A stretch of DNA of 5,865 nucleotides from Candidatus Omnitrophota bacterium (GTDB lineage: Bacteria; Omnitrophota; Gorgyraeia; Gorgyraeales; Gorgyraeaceae): NCBI GenBank assembly GCA_020057645.1, contig JAGVFL010000056.1:1-5865 (forward strand), given 5' to 3'. The notes below the pieces were generated by a model. That model saw nothing but the letters and a program-made list of their open reading frames with translations. It had not been told where the DNA came from and did no database searches. Both the position numbers and the translations under genes were made by a program. Each line of letters starts with the position of its first letter. The first letter of the stretch is position 1. Below, in pieces: positions 1 to 5,197 of the stretch.

Positions 1-1353
1 ATCTGGCTCGCCTGTCAGGTGGACCAGGGTACAATCATGGCGAGGAAGAATGATTAAATCTATCTTCTTGCTTCGGCCAAATCCGGGTTTCATGATAACG
101 ATATTTTTGGCATTATTTTCATATTTTAAAAATATATTCGCAGCCACCGCGGATGAGCCGCAAGAAACAATAATATCGGCATATACATTTTTAAAACTTT
201 CGAAAGATTCTTTGGTCAAGCAAAATCTGAGGCATCTTAAGCAGCCCTGGCATCTTCTGGAAGCGAAGAGGCTCGCGAGATTTAAAAGCAGCTTTGTAAA
301 TTTATTTTTAAATTTTACTTCTATGGCCTGAATTTTAACAATCGGCTTCTCTTTTATCTTCCGGGCTTCCAGCATTGAGCCCAAAGCCTTCTCTATCATT
401 TCCGCCACTGCCGCTGCTTGATTAAAATGCCCTGCCTTGCCGTCTGTCAATACCATTACGCTGCGCTGAAGCGTGCTTTTCCATCTTTTATGAGCCCATA
501 GCCATTGTTCCGGAAATTTTCTTATATAATCTTCCAGGATATAAACTATCTTTTGAAGATTTTCTTTCATATCTCTCTCTTTATTTCCTGTATTTATAAG
601 CTCTAACGGTTCCCCTGCCCTGGCTATATGTTTATCAGTCCCTACCCTCCGGATAAAAGAAGGAAGAATCGCCGCGCCTGTTTTTAAACTAAAGGCTATT
701 GCGCCCTGCGCGGTTGAGGCAGGCCTGTTGAAAAAATTCACAAATACGCCGTTTGCTCCCGCGTCCTGGTCAGAGAGCATAGCGATTATGCCGTTATTAT
801 GCAGTGTTTTTATTATGTCCTTTGCCGAAAACCCCTTTGTTATTACCCTGCATCCTGTTGACTGCCTGAATTGATTAAGGAGATTATTTAATCTTTCGTA
901 CTTCTGTTCGCGCGCGAATACAGACATGATATAGCCGTTTAAACTTGCGGACAGAGAAGCAATCTCCCAGTTCCCAAAATGAGCTGTGAGGATAATCGCG
1001 CCCTTGCCTTTTTCCAGGCTGGCTTTAATATTATCTTTATTTTCAAGTTTTACATGGCGCTCCAGATAAGACTTAGCCATGGCAGGCAGTTTTAATAACT
1101 CTATTACATTCATGCCTAAATTTTCAAAATGAGATTTATTTATTCTCTTTAGCTCTCTTGGGGATTTTTCAGGAAATGCGGCTTTTAAATTAGCGTATGC
1201 GATCATCCTGCGCTTTAAACCAACGCAATATACAACATCTCCCATGCGCCTTCCTATCCATAATGCTAGCCCCAGCGGGATGCGCCGTAAACAAACGCTG
1301 AATGATTTAACTATTATAAATCCCAAAAAGTCTACTATAGAATCCTTGTTCAT
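1..1353 (-). CDS. lpxL: LpxL/HtrB-type lipid A acyltransferase fused to an ELM1-like (GT-B) domain, 3' end beyond window
   Basis: The minus strand is open from the ATG at 1353 to base 1: 451 codons with no stop, so the C-terminus is missing. Residues 1-292 are a whole lysophospholipid acyltransferase of the LpxL/HtrB family. They show a hydrophobic N-terminus (about 7-32), the HX4E catalytic motif as HFGNWE (H125, E130), LSDQDAG (193-199), the FFNRPAST segment (207-214) and the closing PEQWLWAHKRW (281-291). Only about five residues later a second domain starts with VMVLTDGKAGHFNQ (299-312). It continues with ADIIVSCGSSA (392-402), IVIMKPG (418-424) and DLIILPRHD (432-440), the pattern of ELM1 family proteins (PF06258, predicted GT-B glycosyltransferases). 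Residues 368-378 carry a CX2CX2CX3C cysteine cluster. The start overlaps lpxK by 47 bp and has no strong Shine-Dalgarno. The acyltransferase should act at the inner membrane on Kdo-lipid IVA or a similar acceptor. The role of the second domain is inferred. Confidence 0.88.
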   Translation of the reverse strand, partial: MNKDSIVDFLGFIIVKSFSVCLRRIPLGLALWIGRRMGDVVYCVGLKRRMIAYANLKAAFPEKSPRELKRINKSHFENLGMNVIELLKLPAMAKSYLERHVKLENKDNIKASLEKGKGAIILTAHFGNWEIASLSASLNGYIMSVFAREQKYERLNNLLNQFRQSTGCRVITKGFSAKDIIKTLHNNGIIAMLSDQDAGANGVFVNFFNRPASTAQGAIAFSLKTGAAILPSFIRRVGTDKHIARAGEPLELINTGNKERDMKENLQKIVYILEDYIRKFPEQWLWAHKRWKSTLQRSVMVLTDGKAGHFNQAAAVAEMIEKALGSMLEARKIKEKPIVKIQAIEVKFKNKFTKLLLNLASLFASRRCQGCLRCLRFCLTKESFESFKNVYADIIVSCGSSAVAANIFLKYENNAKNIVIMKPGFGRSKKIDLIILPRHDCTLVHLTGEPD

Positions 1354-2353
1354 TTTCAATTATTTCAAGCCTCACTTTTAAAACCAGGTATTTTACCTTC
1401 TGCCCCAGGCCCTCTGCTCTACTTGCCCCGTACCCTTGTGGTATGGGGTGCCCTATGCCCTCTAGGCCCTGCAGTTTCACCGCATCTTTTTCCGTGGTAA
1501 CCACTCTATCAAGTTTATTTTTTACACAATAATCTTCTATATTGGCAATGTCTTCTTTTGTATACGCGTGATGGTCCCTGAAAATAAAATGCTTGTTAAT
1601 CTTTAATCCAAGCCGCTGGATGGTCTTTTCAAAACACTCAGGACTGCCGATTGCCGAAACCAGCGCAAGCTCTCCGTTCTGCAGTTCGCTTATATTTACC
1701 TTCTCTTCATTAGGGATTTTATAAAAATGCAGGGGCCTGTGTATGGCTTTTGCGATAACCGCCTTCGGATTTATAGCAATTAATTTCTTCTCCAGCTTTT
1801 CCAGTTTATCCTTGTCGGAAACCAAATCCGCTTTTGTAATTAAAAATATGTCTGCCCTTTTAAGGGCATAAAGGCCTTCGCGCAATGAACCGGTTGGTAT
1901 CACCCAGCCATTTCCAAAAGGCCTTGAAGCGTCCACGCAGACAATATCCATGTCTCTTCTTAACCGGGTGTATTGAAATCCATCGTCCAGTAAAATAGTG
2001 TCTGAAAGATGCTTCTCAATAGCTTCCATCCCCCTTTTCACCCTGTCTTTTCCTACCAGCACCGGGATATTCGAAGTCAATTTCGGAAGAAGTTCTGACT
2101 CATCGTTTCCATATCCCCTTATCAAGATGCTTACCCTTTGGTTTTTCTTCGCAAGTATACCCGCGATAAATGCAGCCACTGGCGTCTTGCCTGTCCCGCC
2201 CCATGTAATATTACCTACGCTTATAACCTTTGCGTTAATACTGTATTTTCTGAAAATATTAAAATCGTAGAGAATATTTCTGATAAAAATAATAATAAAA
2301 TACAGAAACGAAAAAGGTATGCTTAATAACAAAAGGATTTTCCTGAACATCAT
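1307..2353 (-). CDS. lpxK: Tetraacyldisaccharide 4'-kinase LpxK
   Basis: LpxK phosphorylates the 4' position of disaccharide-1-phosphate to make lipid IVA at the inner membrane. The 348-residue product has a hydrophobic N-terminal membrane segment (about 4-25) and a P-loop in GNITWGGTGKTP (G52-T57). RGYG (79-82), DDGFQ (123-127), PTGSLREG (153-160), FRDHHAY (258-264) and TTEKDAVKL (286-294) follow, all family signatures in the expected order. Residues about 296-318, just after the last motif, form a Gly-rich stretch without family character; it is encoded by a repeat-like element and explains part of the extra length. Two adjacent ATGs (2353 and 2350) follow an AAGGCGG Shine-Dalgarno. The second is better spaced, so translation may start at 2350. 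The 3' end overlaps the acyltransferase gene by 47 bp, which suggests coupled translation. A promoter-like sequence lies just upstream. Confidence 0.95.
   Translation of the reverse strand: MMFRKILLLLSIPFSFLYFIIIFIRNILYDFNIFRKYSINAKVISVGNITWGGTGKTPVAAFIAGILAKKNQRVSILIRGYGNDESELLPKLTSNIPVLVGKDRVKRGMEAIEKHLSDTILLDDGFQYTRLRRDMDIVCVDASRPFGNGWVIPTGSLREGLYALKRADIFLITKADLVSDKDKLEKLEKKLIAINPKAVIAKAIHRPLHFYKIPNEEKVNISELQNGELALVSAIGSPECFEKTIQRLGLKINKHFIFRDHHAYTKEDIANIEDYCVKNKLDRVVTTEKDAVKLQGLEGIGHPIPQGYGASRAEGLGQKVKYLVLKVRLEIIENEQGFYSRLFGIYNS
1400..1468. repeat. Probable in-frame repeat insertion within lpxK
   Basis: This GC-rich stretch encodes LpxK residues about 296-318, between the conserved TTEKDAVKL motif and the last beta-strand (YLVLKV), where homologues usually have only a short loop. 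It contains an imperfect inverted repeat: GCCCCGTACC (1425-1434) faces GGTATGGGGT (1440-1449) across a 5-nt loop, with 8 of 10 positions complementary and the other two G-T. Two flanking segments containing GGCCCT/GCCCTCT look related to each other. The outer borders are uncertain, and the family was not seen elsewhere in the window. Confidence 0.5.
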
Positions 2354-2393
2354 AGCCGCCTTATATACTAAATATTTACGCTATATTTGATAT

Positions 2394-2422
2394 ATGATAG
2401 TATATTTGGGAATAAATGTCAA
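2394..2422 (-). promoter_or_regulatory. Sigma70-like promoter upstream of lpxK, overlapping the kdtA stop codon
   Basis: Read on the minus strand, a perfect -35 hexamer TTGACA (2417-2422) is followed after exactly 17 bp by TATCAT (2394-2399), a 5/6 match to the -10 consensus. The kdtA stop codon (TGA, 2421-2419) is part of the -35 hexamer. Transcription would start near 2387 and leave a leader of about 34 nt before lpxK. It could supplement read-through from the murI promoter. The spacer and flanks are AT-rich, so a chance match is possible. Confidence 0.55.
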
Positions 2423-3726
2423 AAGGTTAGAATCAGATCTATTGTTCTTTGGCTGGAGCCTGAATTTTTAGCTATAGTATCTCTGGCATTTACGCCGAGT
2501 TTTTTTCTATATCCGGGATTATCCAAAAATAACTTTAAAGCTGAATAAAGCCCCTCTCTATCCTCCACCTCTACGCCTGAATCATTTTCCAGAAATATCT
2601 TTATCACATCCTGGAAATTAAACGTATATTTACCGAATATTATCGGTTTCATGAGACTGGCGGGCTCTATGGGATTCTGTCCGCCTTTTTTAACAAGACT
2701 GCCTCCCACAAATACTATATCAGCTGCGGAATACATAGATCTCAATTCTCCGATAGTATCAAGAATAAATACTGGCTCTAATGCAAATGCATTAAATACC
2801 TTGTCATTGCGAGGAGCCGAAGGCGACGAAGCAATCTCAAAAAAGATAGAAATTCTCATAGATTTAAAATTGTTTTTGGTTAAAAGTTTCTCTATTTCTT
2901 CGGCGCGTTCTATATGACGAGGCGCGATAAGAAGCCGGAGATTATTGTATTCCTTTTTTAATCTCGCGAAGCAATCTACTACAGCCTCTTCCTCCCCCTT
3001 ATGCGTGCTGCCCGCTACAATTAAAATTTCGTTTTCATCGAGGTTTAATTTTTTTCTCAGCTCTAATCTTTTATTATCAAAATTAAGCAAAGGGATGTCG
3101 AATTTCAGGTTGCCTGTCACAGAAACCTTTTCTTTTGGAGCGCCCAGCGCAATAATCTTCCCTGCATCCTGGTCTGACTGCATTAATATAAGGGAAAATT
3201 TATTTAGAAGCCTTGATATGAAAAATTTGCCTTTTTTATATCTTGAATAAGACCTGTTTGAAATCCTTCCGTTCGCCAATATAAGCCTTGCCCCTGATTT
3301 ATAAAGCGAATCCACCAGGTTAGGCCAGAACTCTGTTTCCATGGAAATAAACATCTCCGGCTTAACCGCGTTTACAACCCTATCTGTTATAAAGCTTATG
3401 TCAAACGGAAGATAAAATACCCCTTCTTTTTCCGTGGCTATGGTTTTGGCGACTTTATTACCCGTGTGAGTGACTGTTGAAAATACAATGGTATGTGAAG
3501 GAAAAGCCTTTCTCAATAGAGGCGCCAGGATGCCGGCTGCCTTCATCTCTCCCACGCTTACGGCGTGCACCCAGATAATTCTTTGCTTGGCGCAGATAGA
3601 ATTTACTTTTTCAGGCAAAAATCCAAACCTATCCCTCAAGCCGTATCTGTAACGCCCTGTAACCATAAGATGCGGCAGATAAGCTATGCCAAAAATCATA
3701 AATGCTAAATTATATAAGATTCTCAT
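2419..3726 (-). CDS. waaA: 3-deoxy-D-manno-octulosonic acid (Kdo) transferase KdtA/WaaA
   Basis: WaaA transfers Kdo from CMP-Kdo to lipid IVA at the cytoplasmic face of the inner membrane. The 435-residue protein is close to the usual 420-430. A hydrophobic anchor (about 3-23) precedes a GT-B fold. HAVSVGE ends in E60, which aligns with the family's general base. METEFWPN (129-136), LANGRIS (150-156), VTGNLKFD (203-210), AGSTHKGEEE (238-247), APRH (268-271) and GGQNPIEP (348-355) follow. Residues 297-309 (EIASSPSAPRNDK) come from a palindromic repeat inserted in a variable loop before DTIGEL (323-328). The start at 3726 gives the N-terminus usual for the family, but no Shine-Dalgarno is visible; instead a strong hairpin ends 14 nt upstream. 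The gene sits 63 bp after queD and 65 bp before lpxK, consistent with one operon or two overlapping units. Confidence 0.96.
   Translation of the reverse strand: MRILYNLAFMIFGIAYLPHLMVTGRYRYGLRDRFGFLPEKVNSICAKQRIIWVHAVSVGEMKAAGILAPLLRKAFPSHTIVFSTVTHTGNKVAKTIATEKEGVFYLPFDISFITDRVVNAVKPEMFISMETEFWPNLVDSLYKSGARLILANGRISNRSYSRYKKGKFFISRLLNKFSLILMQSDQDAGKIIALGAPKEKVSVTGNLKFDIPLLNFDNKRLELRKKLNLDENEILIVAGSTHKGEEEAVVDCFARLKKEYNNLRLLIAPRHIERAEEIEKLLTKNNFKSMRISIFFEIASSPSAPRNDKVFNAFALEPVFILDTIGELRSMYSAADIVFVGGSLVKKGGQNPIEPASLMKPIIFGKYTFNFQDVIKIFLENDSGVEVEDREGLYSALKLFLDNPGYRKKLGVNARDTIAKNSGSSQRTIDLILTF
2802..2838. repeat. Dispersed palindromic repeat (GTCATTGCGAGGA...GAAGCAATCTC type) in frame inside waaA
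   Basis: The element opens with TGTCATTGCGAGGAGCC, has a GAA apex, and closes with GGCGACGAAGCAATCTC. The ends TTGC/GCAA and the centre GCC-GAA-GGC pair, with an imperfect middle. This is recognisably the interspersed repeat often seen between genes in several bacterial lineages (established knowledge, recalled without a search). Here it is read through without a stop on the minus strand and gives the peptide EIASSPSAPRNDK in WaaA. Motifs on both sides are intact, so it appears tolerated in a surface loop. Confidence 0.85.
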
Positions 3727-3740
3727 GGGTTAACTGACTA

Positions 3741-3777
3741 CACCTACGAGGTGGGCCGAAGGCCCTCCTCGTAGGTG
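3741..3777. repeat. Palindromic repeat, CACCTACGAGG family, copy 1 (queD-waaA gap)
   Basis: A 17-bp left arm (CACCTACGAGGTGGGCC) and right arm (GGCCCTCCTCGTAGGTG) pair with one mismatch around a 3-nt GAA loop. It fills most of the 63-bp gap between queD and waaA and ends 14 nt before the waaA start. No T-run follows on either strand, so it is not a canonical intrinsic terminator. The transcript would still form a very stable hairpin that could affect read-through, mRNA stability or waaA initiation. A related copy lies at 5138-5176. Confidence 0.92.
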
Positions 3778-3789
3778 GGGGTGGTTATT

Positions 3790-4197
3790 TTATTCATAAT
3801 ATGTCGCGCACGCCATTTCTGATTCCCACACAGATACGGATTTCAGAGAAAGGCCTTTTTCTTTTGTAGGGGAGGGTTTTAAACCCTCCCCTACTTTGTT
3901 TCTTATGGAACCCTTGAGTTTTATGTAGATAAACCTGGCTATATTTTCCGCAGAGGGATTTTCTGTCTTGAAGATACCTACCTTATTAAGATGCGTATGA
4001 TCTAGTTTTTTCAATATATCTTTTAGCATGGCCTTCAGCGCGGTAAAATCCACGGATATGCCGATATCGTTAAGATCGGCTTTTTCAAATCTCGCCTCTA
4101 CCTTCCAGTTGTGGCCGTGCAATTCCTCGCACTTGCCCTTATACCCTCTGAGGTTATGAGCGCTCGAAAAATCCCCTTTTACTGATATCTCATACAT
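3790..4197 (-). CDS. queD: 6-carboxy-5,6,7,8-tetrahydropterin synthase QueD
   Basis: QueD converts 7,8-dihydroneopterin triphosphate to 6-carboxytetrahydropterin, an early step towards queuosine in tRNA, in the cytoplasm. The zinc ligands are H14 (FSSAH), H27 and H29 (LHGHN). The catalytic cysteine is C23, and its CX3HGH spacing fits QueD rather than eukaryotic-type PTPS. The D66-H67 pair (LDHTHLN), NPSAENIA (80-87) and E125 (VWESE) complete the active site. The protein has 135 residues against about 120 for typical QueD. Residues 102-111 (VGEGLKPSPT) are encoded by a 29-bp near-perfect palindrome and account for most of the excess. The ATG overlaps the murI 3' end by 8 bp, so translation is probably coupled. 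An AAAGGG lies shortly upstream. No other queuosine gene is in view. Confidence 0.94.
   Translation of the reverse strand: MYEISVKGDFSSAHNLRGYKGKCEELHGHNWKVEARFEKADLNDIGISVDFTALKAMLKDILKKLDHTHLNKVGIFKTENPSAENIARFIYIKLKGSIRNKVGEGLKPSPTKEKGLSLKSVSVWESEMACATYYE
3866..3894. repeat. Perfect palindrome in frame inside queD
   Basis: Two exactly complementary 14-nt arms, GTAGGGGAGGGTTT (3866-3879) and AAACCCTCCCCTAC (3881-3894), flank a single central T. On the minus strand it encodes QueD residues 102-111 (VGEGLKPSPT). One of the other minus-strand frames would meet TAG at once, so this phase is one that preserves the gene. Arms of this type occur as dispersed elements in other genomes (recalled, not searched). 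This is the only copy in the window. Confidence 0.9.
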
Positions 4198-4990
4198 AAT
4201 TTGCCCTTTCAGCCCTATAAATCTTTGTCCCCAAAAACTTCTCTCCTACTCTTATAAAATGCTCTACCGCGTCTGTCGCGAAAAATTTGTGATGCGGTTT
4301 TTTATTGGTGTCCGAAAGTTCTCCCATGCTCATCAATATGGTATGGACCTCGTCAGCTACGGAACTCGCGGAATCTATGATCTTTACCGATTTACCCATT
4401 ACTTTCCCTATTACCTGCTTTAAAAGCGGGTAATGCGTGCATCCTAAGACCAGCGTATCTATGCCTTTTCTCCTGAAAGACCCTAAATATTTTTCAGCTA
4501 TGGCGTATGTGGCCTTTTCCCTGAGCCAGCCCTCCTCAACAAGCGGCACGAATAACGGGCACGGCTTTGATACGACATCTATCTTGGGAGAAATATTTTT
4601 TATCTCCCTGACATATGCCTTGCTTTTAATCGTGGTATAAGTGCCGATAACGCCTATTTTGTTATTGCGCGTAACTGCGACTGCTTTTTTTGCGCCGGGT
4701 TTTATAACCCCTACCACAGGCACATTCACATGCTTTATAAGTTCTTCCATGCTTGTGCTGGAGGCGGTATTACAGGCAACGACAATAAGCTTTACCTTAA
4801 ACCTCATTAGAAAATTCGCGTTCTCAACCGCGTACTTTTTTATTGTCTCGGGAGATTTTGTGCCATATGGAACTCTTGCCGTATCTCCAAGATATACTAT
4901 AGATTCATTAGGCAGTCTTTTAAACATCTGCTTTACAACAGTCAACCCCCCGACGCCTGAATCAAATATGCCGATTGGTTTGTTGTTCAT
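4190..4990 (-). CDS. murI: Glutamate racemase MurI
   Basis: MurI interconverts L- and D-glutamate, supplying D-Glu for peptidoglycan. From the ATG at 4990 the protein has 266 residues, normal for the family. The N-terminus NKPIGIFDSGVGGLTV carries D10 and S11. YLGDTARVPYGTKS (33-46), VACNTASS with catalytic C73, VPVVGVIKPG (90-99), and LGCTHYPLL with the second catalytic C184 and H186 follow. An ATG at 5023 would add 11 residues. It is rejected because it has no Shine-Dalgarno and overlaps the predicted -10 box, whereas the 4990 ATG has AGGAAGGA 10 nt upstream and matches usual MurI N-termini. MurI is the first gene of the minus-strand series and overlaps queD by 8 bp. Its association with lipid A genes makes this an envelope-growth cluster. 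Confidence 0.95.
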   Translation of the reverse strand: MNNKPIGIFDSGVGGLTVVKQMFKRLPNESIVYLGDTARVPYGTKSPETIKKYAVENANFLMRFKVKLIVVACNTASSTSMEELIKHVNVPVVGVIKPGAKKAVAVTRNNKIGVIGTYTTIKSKAYVREIKNISPKIDVVSKPCPLFVPLVEEGWLREKATYAIAEKYLGSFRRKGIDTLVLGCTHYPLLKQVIGKVMGKSVKIIDSASSVADEVHTILMSMGELSDTNKKPHHKFFATDAVEHFIRVGEKFLGTKIYRAERANYV

Positions 4991-5000
4991 ATTTTCAAGA

Positions 5001-5008
5001 TCCTTCCT
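5001..5008 (-). promoter_or_regulatory. Ribosome binding site that decides the murI start
   Basis: AGGAAGGA on the minus strand lies 10 nt before the ATG at 4990. The alternative in-frame ATG at 5023 has no comparable sequence upstream, so this site supports the shorter murI. Confidence 0.7.
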
Positions 5009-5022
5009 GTTAAACACCCTCA

Positions 5023-5051
5023 TTTATACCAGAGATTAGCCCAAAAAGCAA
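5023..5051 (-). promoter_or_regulatory. Sigma70-like promoter with extended -10 for the murI series
   Basis: On the minus strand, TTGCTT (5046-5051) is separated by 17 bp from TATAAA (5023-5028), which is preceded by TGG, giving an extended -10 (TGnTATAAA). The predicted start near 5016 gives a leader of about 25 nt to the ATG at 4990, containing the AGGAAGGA site. The -35 matches consensus only in its first three bases, but the extended -10 can compensate. The -35 and most of the spacer lie within DNA that encodes the helix-turn-helix fragment on the opposite strand. Confidence 0.55.
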
Positions 5052-5173
5052 CCGAATTACATTTATTAGGTATGCCTTATAGCAAAATAGGCAAAATCCT
5101 GGGCATTGACCCCAAAACCGTAAAAAAGGCATGCAAACACCTACGAGGTGGGACCGAAGGTCTCTCCTCGTAG
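5036..5173 (+). pseudogene. Helix-turn-helix protein fragment (probable remnant)
   Basis: The plus-strand reading LAQKATELHLLGMPYSKIGKILGIDPKTVKKACK (codons from 5036) has the spacing of a resolvase/transposase-type helix-turn-helix: a first helix, G-MPYSKIGKILGI, then the recognition helix DPKTVKKACK. No good start exists. The frame continues upstream into murI antisense sequence, and the only internal ATG (5072) would cut off the first helix and has no Shine-Dalgarno. The last codons and the TAG stop (5171-5173) are supplied by a palindromic repeat, so both ends look damaged. It may be the remains of a recombinase, transposase or phage regulator; the sequence does not show which. It could instead be a very short leaderless gene starting at 5072. 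Confidence 0.5.
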
Positions 5174-5176
5174 GTG
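5138..5176. repeat. Palindromic repeat, CACCTACGAGG family, copy 2
   Basis: The left arm CACCTACGAGGTGGGACC (5138-5155) and right arm GGTCTCTCCTCGTAGGTG (5159-5176) pair over 18 bp around a GAA loop, with one G-T and one true mismatch. It is clearly related to the element at 3741-3777: the outer 13 bases of the left arm and outer 12 of the right arm are identical. It supplies the last codons and stop of the helix-turn-helix fragment and ends 5 nt before the Shine-Dalgarno of the next gene. No T-run follows. Confidence 0.92.
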
Positions 5177-5181
5177 AATTA

Positions 5182-5190
5182 AAAGGAGGT
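5182..5190 (+). promoter_or_regulatory. Near-perfect Shine-Dalgarno for the 82-residue ORF
   Basis: AAAGGAGGT is fully complementary to the conserved 16S rRNA 3' end and lies 7 nt before the ATG at 5198. It is the strongest translation signal in the window and the main reason to believe the small ORF downstream. Confidence 0.8.
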
Positions 5191-5197
5191 AAAACCC

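Noticed and set aside
50..331. Plus-strand ORF of 93 codons with a hydrophobic N-terminus
   Set aside because: It lies antisense to the ELM1-like domain, whose motifs clearly read on the minus strand, and has no Shine-Dalgarno or recognisable motif.
3741..3777. Intrinsic terminator after queD
   Set aside because: The stem is strong, but no run of T follows on either strand and a second copy exists elsewhere, so it is a dispersed repeat.
4198..4260. preQ1-type riboswitch ahead of queD
   Set aside because: The upstream sequence is murI coding DNA overlapping queD, and no preQ1 aptamer pattern is visible.
4641..5039. Plus-strand ORF of 132 codons
   Set aside because: It is a shadow of murI on the other strand; the catalytic motifs of MurI fix the true frame.
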